Source: Streptomyces ureilyticus
GTDB lineage: Bacteria; Actinomycetota; Actinomycetes; Streptomycetales; Streptomycetaceae
DNA: 39,038 nucleotides
Direction of reading: 5' to 3'
Assembly: GCF_011045025.1 (NCBI RefSeq)
Contig: NZ_JAAKZX010000084.1
Span: forward strand, 1 to 39,038
The first letter of the stretch is position 1, and each line of letters opens with the position of its first letter. Below the pieces are notes generated by a model. The model saw nothing but the letters and a program-made list of their open reading frames with translations, was not told where the DNA came from and did no database searches. Positions 30,180 to 37,422 of the stretch are shown here, piece after piece. Position numbers and translations under genes: made by a program.

Positions 30180-31094
30180 TTATCCCTTCACGGCGCCGGA
30201 AGTAAGCCCCGAGGCCATCTTCTTCTGGACGAGCATGAAGAAGACGACCACCGGGAGGGCGATGAGTGTCGAGGCGGCCATCAGCGCGCCGTAGTCGACG
30301 CCACGGGAGGTGGTGAAGTTCATCAGCCACACGTTCAGCGTGTACTTGTCGTTGTCCTGGAGCACCACGTAGGCCAGCAGGTACTCGTTCCACGCGTTGA
30401 TGAGCGAGAAGATCGAGGCCGCGGCGAGGCCCGGAGCGAGCAGGGGGAAGATGACGCGCCAGAAGGCGCCCATCCGGCTGCAGCCGTCGACCATCGCCGA
30501 CTCCTCGAGCTCCTTGGGGATGTTGATGACGAAGCCGCGGATCATCCAGGTGGCGAAGGGCAGCGCGGAGACCAGGTAGATGACGATGACGCCCCAGTAC
30601 TCGTTGAGCGCGCCCAGGCCGTTGAGCTGGATGTAGATGGGGATGAGCATCGCGGTCGGCGGCAGCAGCTGGATCACCAGAAGCGTGATCATGAACGCCT
30701 TGCGGCCGGTGAAGTGGAACCGTCCGATCGCGAAGGCGGCGATCGTCGACAGCAGCATCGCCCCGACCACGGCGGTGACGCAGATGATCAGGCTGGACTG
30801 GATCGCCGTACCGAAGTTGGGCTGGTCGATGGCCCGCTTGAAGTTGTCGAAGGTGATCGAGGACGGCCACAGGGTCTGGTCGTAGCTGCGGATCTCGTGG
30901 TTGGGCCGCAGCGCGCTGACCACCAACCAGTAGACCGGGAAGGCCATCACGACCAGGGCGACGAGGCCGACGAGGTTGTAGACGTGCCGGCTCTTCTTCT
31001 TGCGGTCCGGACGCGGTGCCGAACGAAGCCCGGCGCGGGCGGGCGATCCCGGGCGGGAAAGCCGCCCCGGGCGCGTGGACGTCGTGGCGCTCAC
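30180..31094 (-). CDS. dasC: Chitobiose ABC transporter permease DasC
   Basis: A 304-residue CUT1 permease. A basic N-terminal tail (about 40 residues, ending R-K-K-K-S-R-H-V) is followed by six membrane helices, with the ATPase-contacting loop E-L-E-E-S-A-M-V-D-G-C-S-R-M-G-A-F-W-R-V-I-F-P-L near 192-215. The start is a GTG whose sequence overlaps the dasB stop (GTGA, 31091-31094), so translation is coupled. With DasA and DasB it imports N,N'-diacetylchitobiose; the ATPase MsiK is encoded elsewhere. Confidence 0.9.
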   Translation of the reverse strand: MSATTSTRPGRLSRPGSPARAGLRSAPRPDRKKKSRHVYNLVGLVALVVMAFPVYWLVVSALRPNHEIRSYDQTLWPSSITFDNFKRAIDQPNFGTAIQSSLIICVTAVVGAMLLSTIAAFAIGRFHFTGRKAFMITLLVIQLLPPTAMLIPIYIQLNGLGALNEYWGVIVIYLVSALPFATWMIRGFVINIPKELEESAMVDGCSRMGAFWRVIFPLLAPGLAAASIFSLINAWNEYLLAYVVLQDNDKYTLNVWLMNFTTSRGVDYGALMAASTLIALPVVVFFMLVQKKMASGLTSGAVKG

Positions 31095-32086
31095 TCGACC
31101 TCTCCGATCTTGAGCAGTTGGCGCAGGTAGTACACGGCCACGCCGGAGAGCAGCAGCACCGTGATGAGCGCGATGGCCGCGCCCTGGCTGAAGGAGTTGG
31201 ACTCGAAGGCCTTCTCGAACGAGTAGATGCCCAGGAGGCTGTACTCGGGCTCCGGTTCGTTGCCGCGCATCAGGAAGACCTGGCCGAAGACGTTGAAGTC
31301 CCAGATCACCGAGAGCGTGGCGACCATCTGGAAGACCGGCTTGATGACGGGCCAGGTGACGTAGCGGAACACACCCAACGCGCCCGCCCCGTCCAGCGCT
31401 GCCGCCTCCTCCAGTTCCCTGGGCACCTGGGTGAGGGCGGCGTAGAGGGTGATGGTGACGAACGGGATGGCGCCCCAGATGACGACGGCGGCGATGATCA
31501 GGAAGCCCTGCTTGGAGTCGAGCCACCAGTTGTGGCCGCGGAAGTCGAGCCCCAGATACTTCGTCAGCACCATGTTGACGACGCCGTAGTCGGAGTCGGC
31601 GAACCAGCGGAAGATCGAAGTCGCCACGAGCAGCGGCATGGCCCACGCGGCGACCAGCGCCGCGGTCAGGGCGAGCCGGATCCACGTACTCATGCGCTGC
31701 ATGGCCTGGGCGAGGAGCAGCCCCACACCCATGGTCGTGACGACGCAGGCGACCATGAACAGCACCGTGCGCCAGACGACGTCCCAGAACTCGCCGTCGC
31801 CGAGGATGTTGGTGAACTGCTCGAAGCCGACCCACTCGGCCGCCTGGCCCGTCCACAACTCCCGGCGCCCCACGTCCTGGAAGGACATGATCACCGTCTT
31901 GACGAGCGGCCAGACGAACACCGCGGCGATCGCCACGACCGTCGGGGCTATCAGGGCGTACGGCAGATAGGCGCCCGCCCGCTTCCTCGGCGCTCTCCGG
32001 GCCGCCGCCGGCGGGGTGTCGCGGTGCGCGGGCTGCGGAGGGACGGACACCGGAGGGGCGAATGCTTTCATTTCGGCGGCACTCAC
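31091..32086 (-). CDS. dasB: Chitobiose ABC transporter permease DasB
   Basis: A 331-residue CUT1 permease with about six membrane helices after a 36-residue Pro/Ala-rich cytoplasmic tail. The EAA motif is L-E-E-A-A-A-L-D-G-A-G-A-L-G-V-F-R-Y-V-T-W-P near 219-240. I use the GTG at 32086; the ATG at 32071 (five residues in) is the alternative. It lies 86 bp after dasA, across a strong hairpin, unlike the overlapping dasB-dasC junction. Confidence 0.9.
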   Translation of the reverse strand: MSAAEMKAFAPPVSVPPQPAHRDTPPAAARRAPRKRAGAYLPYALIAPTVVAIAAVFVWPLVKTVIMSFQDVGRRELWTGQAAEWVGFEQFTNILGDGEFWDVVWRTVLFMVACVVTTMGVGLLLAQAMQRMSTWIRLALTAALVAAWAMPLLVATSIFRWFADSDYGVVNMVLTKYLGLDFRGHNWWLDSKQGFLIIAAVVIWGAIPFVTITLYAALTQVPRELEEAAALDGAGALGVFRYVTWPVIKPVFQMVATLSVIWDFNVFGQVFLMRGNEPEPEYSLLGIYSFEKAFESNSFSQGAAIALITVLLLSGVAVYYLRQLLKIGEVE

Positions 32087-32123
32087 TGTGCTGGCCTTCC
32101 GTTCGAACCGGTAACCGGGGTGC

Positions 32124-32158
32124 GGGGACAGCGGGCCCGGGGTTGGCCCGCCGTCCCC
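32124..32158 (-). terminator. Stem-loop between dasA and dasB
   Basis: GGGGAC-A-GCGGGCC (32124-32137) pairs with GGCCCGC-C-GTCCCC (32145-32158) with one mismatch and a 7-base loop. It lies in the dasA-dasB gap. Such stems after the binding-protein gene usually protect or partly terminate the message, so that more binding protein than permease is made. Confidence 0.65.
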
Positions 32159-32172
32159 GACGGATCAAGGCG

Positions 32173-33474
32173 TCAGGAGACCTCGTTGATCAGCTCGTCG
32201 ATCTCCGCGTCGGCGGCCTTGGTGGCCTCCGCGACCGACGTGCCCTTGAGGATGTCGAGCAGCATCAGCTCGAGCGTTTCCTTCTTCTCGACCGCGGCCC
32301 AGCCCGGCGCGATGGGCGTGAACCAGGCATCCGGCACGGCGTTCGCGATCGGAGCCGTCTCCGGCTTGGTCTTCAGCGGTTCCAGCTGCTTGGTGTTGTT
32401 CGGCAGGATGTCCTTCTCGGCGAGCGCCGCCTCCGACTTCTCGCTGGTGAAGATCGAGATCCAGTCCTGCGCCAGGTCCTGGTTCTCGGACTTGGAGACG
32501 GTGGCCAGGTCGGAGCCGCCGATGAAGCTGGGCAGCGCCTTGCCGTTCGGTCCGGGCATGCCGGCGGTGAGGATCTTGTCCTTGAGCTTGGGGTTGCCGT
32601 TGGCCGCCGGGTCGATGACGCTGCCGGACTCCCAGCCGTTGCCGTAGATCAGGGCCGTCTTCTGGTTGGCCATGACGTTGGCGTGGTCCTGCTCGTCCTT
32701 GGTCTGGTCGCCGTTGTTGTACTTCTTGACCAGGTCGACGTAGTGCTGGATGCCCTTCTGCGCCTCGGGCGAGGAGAGCGTGGCCTTCCACTTCTTGCCG
32801 CCCTCGTCGTACTCGGCGATCTGGCCGCCGTAGGCGGCGACGTACGACATGGCGGCGTACCAGTAGCGGCCCGGCAGGTAGAGCGGGGAGAACGCCTTGT
32901 CCTTCTTGCCGTACTCGGCCTCGAGTTGGCCGAGCGCCTCGGTCAGGTCGGCCTCGGTCTCGGGGAGGGTGGCCTTGCCGGTGGCGGCCTTGAACATGTC
33001 CTTGTTGTAGATGGCCACACGCGCACCGGCGTAGTAGGGCACGCAGTACATCTTGCCCTCGTAGGAGCAGGTGTCCTTCAGGCCGTCGATCCAGGTGTCG
33101 GAGTTGTCGTACTTCTTCTCGTCGATTTCGCCGAGGGCCCCGTTGAGGATGTACGTCATGGTCTCGGTGTTGCCGAGCTCGACCACATCGGGGAACTTGT
33201 CGCCGGACAGGGCGGCGTCGAGCTTCTTGGTCTTGTCGCCCCACTGCTGGTACTGGACGTTGACCTTGACGCCCGGGTACTTCTCGCTGAACTCGGCATT
33301 GGCCTGCTTGACCAGCTCCGGCCAGCTCGTCTGGGCGTCCACCATCAGCCAGACCGTCAACTCGCCCTTGCGGTCCTTCGGATCCTCGGCCGCCTCGCTG
33401 CCGCCGCCTCCGCACGCCGCGATGGAGACCATCATGCCCGCGACACCGACGGCCGCGATGAGCTTGCGCTTCAT
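32173..33474 (-). CDS. dasA: Chitobiose-binding lipoprotein DasA
   Basis: A 433-residue solute-binding lipoprotein. The signal peptide ends in the lipobox I-A-A-C with the lipidated C21. L-T-V-W-L-M-V at 39-45 and F-P-D-V-V-E-L-G-N-T-E at about 93-103 are typical of family 1 binding proteins. It captures N,N'-diacetylchitobiose for DasBC. The identity is supported by position beside dasR, two dre-like sites within 65 bp of the start, and order dasA-B-C-D. It is monocistronic up to a hairpin. Confidence 0.93.
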   Translation of the reverse strand: MKRKLIAAVGVAGMMVSIAACGGGGSEAAEDPKDRKGELTVWLMVDAQTSWPELVKQANAEFSEKYPGVKVNVQYQQWGDKTKKLDAALSGDKFPDVVELGNTETMTYILNGALGEIDEKKYDNSDTWIDGLKDTCSYEGKMYCVPYYAGARVAIYNKDMFKAATGKATLPETEADLTEALGQLEAEYGKKDKAFSPLYLPGRYWYAAMSYVAAYGGQIAEYDEGGKKWKATLSSPEAQKGIQHYVDLVKKYNNGDQTKDEQDHANVMANQKTALIYGNGWESGSVIDPAANGNPKLKDKILTAGMPGPNGKALPSFIGGSDLATVSKSENQDLAQDWISIFTSEKSEAALAEKDILPNNTKQLEPLKTKPETAPIANAVPDAWFTPIAPGWAAVEKKETLELMLLDILKGTSVAEATKAADAEIDELINEVS

Positions 33475-33498
33475 GTCACCCCTCCTCGCCTGGCCACC

Positions 33499-33514
33499 AG
33501 TGGTGTAGACCAGT
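33499..33514. promoter_or_regulatory. DasR-box (dre)-like site upstream of dasA
   Basis: AGTGGTGTAGACCAGT matches dre at 14 of 16 positions, the best in the window. It lies 25-40 bp upstream of the dasA ATG and would allow DasR to repress dasA. Confidence 0.85.
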
Positions 33515-33522
33515 AGCCGAAG

Positions 33523-33538
33523 GTTGGCCTAGACCTAG
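33523..33538. promoter_or_regulatory. Weaker second DasR-box-like site upstream of dasA
   Basis: GTTGGCCTAGACCTAG keeps the core CTAGACC but matches dre at only 10 of 16 positions. It is centred 24 bp upstream of the stronger site, so cooperative binding is possible. Confidence 0.55.
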
Positions 33539-33667
33539 AGGGGTGTCAACGGCGAACAGGCCCGTCCGGACGTCCGTTACGAGAACTACATATTCAAGAA
33601 CCTTTAAGCAGGAAAGTGGCAAAAAGAGCAGGTGGGCTCACTGGCCCCAGGTGGACCACTTCAATGT

Positions 33668-33683
33668 GGTGGACTAGACCAGA
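33668..33683. promoter_or_regulatory. DasR-box (dre)-like site upstream of dasR
   Basis: GGTGGACTAGACCAGA matches dre at 12 of 16 positions. It is 136 bp before the dasR start, in the dasA-dasR divergent region (344 bp in all), and fits autoregulation of dasR. Confidence 0.75.
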
Positions 33684-33818
33684 GGTAAGGGTGAACGATA
33701 TATAGGGGAGATCACGGAGCGTGCGGGAGGACACTCGCACGACAGACCGTGCCACGATGTGAGCCGTGCCGACGCGTACGTCGGCCGCATCGGCACCAAG
33801 GAGCCGGGAAGGCAGAGG

Positions 33819-34583
33819 ATGAGCACCGACGTCAGCAGTGCGGAGAACGAGGGTGGGTCCCCCATCCGTACCGCGCGTGTGCCCAAGTACTACCGCCTCA
33901 AGAAGCACCTGCTCGACATGACGGAGACGCTGCCGCCCGGAACGTCCGTACCGCCCGAGCGCACCCTCGCCGCGGAGTTCGACACCTCGCGCACCACCGT
34001 CCGCCAGGCACTCCAGGAACTCGTCGTCGAGGGGCGGCTCGAACGCATCCAGGGCAAGGGCACGTTCGTCGCCAAGCCGAAGGTCTCCCAGGCACTCCAA
34101 CTCACCTCGTACACCGAGGATATGAGGGCCCAGGGCCTCGAACCCACCTCACAGCTCCTGGACATCGGCTACATCACCGCCGACGACACCCTCGCCGAGC
34201 TGCTCGACATCTCGGCGGGCGGCCGCGTGCTGCGCATCGAGCGGCTGCGCATGGCCAACGGCGAGCCGATGGCGATCGAGACGACACATCTGTCCGCGAA
34301 GCGCTTCCCGGCGCTGCGCAGGTCACTCGTCAAGTACACGTCGCTGTATACGGCGTTGGCCGAGGTGTACGACGTCCATCTCGCCGAAGCCGAGGAGACC
34401 ATCGAGACCTCCCTGGCCACCCCGCGCGAGGCCGGCCTGCTCGGCACGGACGTGGGCCTGCCCATGCTGATGCTGTCGCGGCATTCGCTGGACAAGGACG
34501 GGCAGCCGGTGGAGTGGGTGCGGTCGGTGTACCGAGGGGACCGGTACAAGTTCGTGGCGCGACTGAAGCGGCCTCAGGAGTAG
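33819..34583 (+). CDS. dasR: GntR-family aminosugar regulator DasR
   Basis: A 254-residue GntR/HutC regulator. The winged helix contains P-K-Y-Y-R-L-K-K-H-L-L-D, P-P-E-R-T-L-A-A-E-F-D-T-S-R-T-T-V-R-Q-A-L-Q-E-L-V-V-E-G (about 46-73), and G-K-G-T-F-V-A (about 80-86). The C-terminal UTRA domain binds phosphorylated aminosugars: L-Q-L-T-S-Y-T-E-D-M-R-A-Q-G and the E-W-V-R-S-V-Y-R-G-D-R-Y-K-F end. The start (33819) follows GGAAGGCAGAGG and equals the length of S. coelicolor DasR; an earlier frame start at 33759 adds an implausible leader. DasR represses chitin/GlcNAc genes and is relieved by GlcN-6-P. Confidence 0.95.
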   Translation: MSTDVSSAENEGGSPIRTARVPKYYRLKKHLLDMTETLPPGTSVPPERTLAAEFDTSRTTVRQALQELVVEGRLERIQGKGTFVAKPKVSQALQLTSYTEDMRAQGLEPTSQLLDIGYITADDTLAELLDISAGGRVLRIERLRMANGEPMAIETTHLSAKRFPALRRSLVKYTSLYTALAEVYDVHLAEAEETIETSLATPREAGLLGTDVGLPMLMLSRHSLDKDGQPVEWVRSVYRGDRYKFVARLKRPQE

Positions 34584-34684
34584 CGGCTGAAGCAGCGTCA
34601 GGAGTAGTGCTGCAGGCGGTGTAGCGCAACCGCTGTTCCTGCTTTACGGTCCCCCCGTCGCCGCATGGACGGGAGGACCACCCG

Positions 34685-36823
34685 GTGCGCACCGCGAAGA
34701 CTCGATCCATCGTCATCTGGGCGCTCGTCGCGCTGGTGGGCGCGACGGGCTGGGCCGTACTGGCGCTCTCGCGGGGCGAGGAGGTGTCGGCCGCCTGGAT
34801 GGTGGCGGCGGCTCTCGGCTCGTACGCCATCGCCTATCGCTTCTACTCGAAGTTCATCGCGAACAAGGTCCTCAAGGTCGACAAGACCCGGGCCACGCCC
34901 GCGGAGCGGCTCAACAACGGCATCGACTTCCATCCGACCGACCGGCGCGTGCTGCTCGGCCATCACTTCGCGGCGATCGCCGGCGCGGGCCCGCTGGTGG
35001 GGCCCGTACTGGCCGCGCAGATGGGCTACTTGCCCGGCACCATCTGGATCGTCGCCGGCGTGATCTTCGCGGGCGCCGTGCAGGACATGGTGGTGCTGTT
35101 CTTCTCGACGCGCCGCGACGGCAGGTCGCTCGGGCAGATGGCGCGCGAGGAGATCGGCCCGTTCGGCGGCGCGGCCGCCCTGCTCGCCGCCTTCGCCATC
35201 ATGATCATCCTGCTCGGCGTACTGGCCCTGGTCATCGTCAACGCCCTTGCCGAGTCGCCCTGGGGCACCTTCTCCATCGCGATGACGATCCCGATCGCCC
35301 TGCTGATGGGCTTCTACCTGCGGGTGCTGCGGCCAGGGCGGGTCACCGAGGTCTCGCTGATCGGCATCGCGCTGCTGCTGCTCGCGCTGGTCTCCGGCCG
35401 GTGGGTCGCGGAGTCGTCGTGGGCCGACGCGTTCACGCTGGCACCCTCGACGCTGGTGATCTGGCTGGTGGCGTACGGCTTCATCGCCTCGATCCTGCCC
35501 GTGTGGATGCTGCTTGCACCGCGCGACTACCTCTCCACGTTCATGAAGATCGGCACCATCTTCCTGCTCGCGCTCGGCGTCGTCGTCGCCCTGCCGACGC
35601 TGAAGATGGACGCGGTCACGGACTTCGCCTCCCGCGGCGACGGTCCGGTCTTCGCGGGTTCGCTCTTCCCGTTCGTCTTCATCACCATCGCCTGCGGGGC
35701 GCTGTCCGGCTTCCACTCCCTCATCTCCTCCGGTACGACGCCGAAGATGATCCAGAAGGAGACGCAGGTCCGGATGATCGGCTACGGCTCCATGCTCATG
35801 GAGTCCTCGGTCGCGGTCATGGCGCTGATCGCGGCGTCGATCATCGACCCGGGTCTGTACTTCGCGATGAACGCGCCCGCCGGTGTCATCGGGGACTCGG
35901 TGCAGAACGCCTCGCAGGTGGTGGGGAGTTGGGGCTACCAGATATCCCCGGAGGACCTTGCGGCGGCGGCACGGAACGTCGAGGAGGCGTCCCTGCTGTC
36001 GCGGACCGGCGGCGCTCCCACCCTCGCGATCGGTATCTCGGACATCTTCTCCCAGATCACCGGGGACAGCCTGCGCGCGTTCTGGTACCACTTCGCGATC
36101 ATGTTCGAGGCGCTGTTCATCCTGACCGCGCTCGACGCGGGCACTCGCGTGGGCCGCTTCATGCTCCAGGACACCCTGGGCAACGTCTACAAGCCCTTCA
36201 AGAACGTGAGCTGGAAGCCCGGGCTCGTCATCACCAGCGGCATCGTCTGCGGTCTGTGGGGCTACTTCCTGTGGGTGGGCGTCCATGAACCGCTCGGCGG
36301 CATCAACCAGCTGTTCCCGATCTTCGGCATCTCCAACCAGCTGCTCGCGGCGGTCGCCCTGGCCGTCTGTACGACGCTGCTGGTGAAGTCCGGGCGCCTC
36401 AAGTGGGCCTGGGTCACCGGGATTCCGCTGGCCTGGGATGCCACGGTGACGCTGACGGCGAGCTGGCAGAAGGTGTTCTCCAGCGATCCGCGCGTCGGCT
36501 TCTTCAAGCAGCGCTCGGTTTACCAGGACGCGATCGACCGGGGTGAGGTGCTCACGCCGGCCAAAACCATGGACGACATGCGTACCGTCGTCACCAACTC
36601 CACCGTGGACGGCGTCCTTTCGGCGGTCCTCGCACTGCTCATAGTGATCGTGATCGTGGACGCGGCCAGGGTATGCATCAGGCATGTACGCCGCCCCGCG
36701 CTCTCCACGCTCAGCGAGGCACCGTACGTGGAGTCGAAGATCGTCGCCCCGGCCGGGCTGATCCCGACCCGGCAGGAGAAGGAGGAGGAACGTGATGCTG
36801 TCGGGGCTGCTCCGGGTTCTTAG
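34685..36823 (+). CDS. cstA: CstA-family carbon starvation transporter
   Basis: A 712-residue membrane protein with about 16-18 helices. It shows the CstA hallmarks F-H-P-T-D-R-R-V-L-L-G-H-H-F-A-A-I-A-G-A-G-P-L-V-G-P-V-L-A at about 81-109, G-A-V-Q-D-M-V-V-L near 130-138, C-G-A-L-S-G-F-H-S-L-I-S-S-G-T-T-P-K near 337-354, and L-F-P-I-F-G-I-S-N-Q-L-L-A. CstA proteins import peptides or pyruvate under carbon limitation. The GTG start at 34685 follows GGGAGG. A ybdD-type gene overlaps its 3' end. Confidence 0.92.
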   Translation: MRTAKTRSIVIWALVALVGATGWAVLALSRGEEVSAAWMVAAALGSYAIAYRFYSKFIANKVLKVDKTRATPAERLNNGIDFHPTDRRVLLGHHFAAIAGAGPLVGPVLAAQMGYLPGTIWIVAGVIFAGAVQDMVVLFFSTRRDGRSLGQMAREEIGPFGGAAALLAAFAIMIILLGVLALVIVNALAESPWGTFSIAMTIPIALLMGFYLRVLRPGRVTEVSLIGIALLLLALVSGRWVAESSWADAFTLAPSTLVIWLVAYGFIASILPVWMLLAPRDYLSTFMKIGTIFLLALGVVVALPTLKMDAVTDFASRGDGPVFAGSLFPFVFITIACGALSGFHSLISSGTTPKMIQKETQVRMIGYGSMLMESSVAVMALIAASIIDPGLYFAMNAPAGVIGDSVQNASQVVGSWGYQISPEDLAAAARNVEEASLLSRTGGAPTLAIGISDIFSQITGDSLRAFWYHFAIMFEALFILTALDAGTRVGRFMLQDTLGNVYKPFKNVSWKPGLVITSGIVCGLWGYFLWVGVHEPLGGINQLFPIFGISNQLLAAVALAVCTTLLVKSGRLKWAWVTGIPLAWDATVTLTASWQKVFSSDPRVGFFKQRSVYQDAIDRGEVLTPAKTMDDMRTVVTNSTVDGVLSAVLALLIVIVIVDAARVCIRHVRRPALSTLSEAPYVESKIVAPAGLIPTRQEKEEERDAVGAAPGS

Positions 36824-36995
36824 GTCGGTGCGGTGGTACGTACGGGAGTTGACCGACGAGTCCGCGTACGACCGTTACGCCACCCATGTCCGTACGGCAC
36901 ATCCGGACGCACTCCTGCCGTCCCGTCGCGAGTTCGAGCGGGAGCGTACTGAGCGGCAGGAGTCGGATCCCCGGCAGGGGTTCCGTTGTTGCTGA
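36792..36995 (+). CDS. YbdD/YjiX-family small protein
   Basis: A 67-residue protein of the YbdD/YjiX family: V-R-W-Y-V-R-E-L-T-D-E-S-A-Y-D-R-Y near 13-29, H-P-D-A-L-L-P-S-R-R-E-F (37-48), and the conserved tail Q-G-F-R-C-C. This family is the standard partner of CstA. It starts within the cstA coding region (36823 is its end), at the GTG at 36792 or the ATG one codon later, after GGAGGAGGAAC, so it is translationally coupled. The mechanism is not known. Confidence 0.88.
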   Translation: MMLSGLLRVLRSVRWYVRELTDESAYDRYATHVRTAHPDALLPSRREFERERTERQESDPRQGFRCC

Positions 36996-37103
36996 TCACA
37001 CGCGGTCGCCACGGAATGCGCACATCTACTTCCGTATTCCGGACGGGGGTTCCATGAGGCGGAACTGTCCCTTAGATTTCCTGCGCATTGCAAGGTGATC
37101 AGC
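36991..37103. promoter_or_regulatory. Paired inverted repeats between ybdD and the DUF3311 gene
   Basis: GCTGATCAC (36991-36999) and GTGATCAGC (37095-37103) are perfect reverse complements, 95 bp apart. Between them, CGGAAT (37012-37017) and ATTCCG (37036-37041) form a second pair. This 127-bp gap is the probable promoter region of the DUF3311-symporter operon. The pairs could be operator half-sites. Confidence 0.45.
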
Positions 37104-37122
37104 GAGGGGACGGAGTCGCCAT

Positions 37123-37422
37123 ATGTCAGAAACGTCCGATGCGCCAAGAGCGTCTGAAGTGAAGCCACCGGTGGTGACGCCGGTCCGTGTGGTGATCGGC
37201 CTCTGCCTGTTCGCGCCGTTCGTGGCGATGCTCTGGGTGGGCTCGTACGCCAAGACGGACCCCACGTTCATCGGCATCCCGTTCTTCTACTGGTACCAGA
37301 TGGCCTGGGTGGTCATCTCCACGGCGCTCACGATGACCGCGTACCAGCTGTGGCAGCGTGACCAGCGCGCCCGCAAGGCCGCCCGGTCCGAGGCCTCCCA
37401 GAACGGGGGTGCGTCGGCATGA
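37123..37422 (+). CDS. DUF3311 membrane protein, symporter partner
   Basis: A 99-residue protein with two membrane helices: V-V-I-G-L-C-L-F-A-P-F-V-A-M-L-W-V-G at 22-39 and W-V-V-I-S-T-A-L-T-M-T-A-Y-Q-L-W (about 61-76), with F-F-Y-W-Y-Q between. This is the DUF3311 layout, usually found directly upstream of an SSS-type symporter (MctP/YcaM-like or DhlC-like), and probably an accessory subunit. A good GAGGGGACGGAG precedes the ATG. Its stop overlaps the symporter ATG (ATGA). Confidence 0.87.
   Translation: MSETSDAPRASEVKPPVVTPVRVVIGLCLFAPFVAMLWVGSYAKTDPTFIGIPFFYWYQMAWVVISTALTMTAYQLWQRDQRARKAARSEASQNGGASA

Noticed and set aside
28405..30294. Plus-strand open frame of 629 codons over dasD
   Set aside because: It is the antisense shadow of a GH3 gene with all catalytic motifs, and is rich in Arg, Gly and Ala with no fold.
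34598..36685. Minus-strand open frame of 695 codons over cstA
   Set aside because: Its His/Arg/Gln/Asp-rich sequence is typical of an antisense shadow; CstA motifs are on the plus strand.
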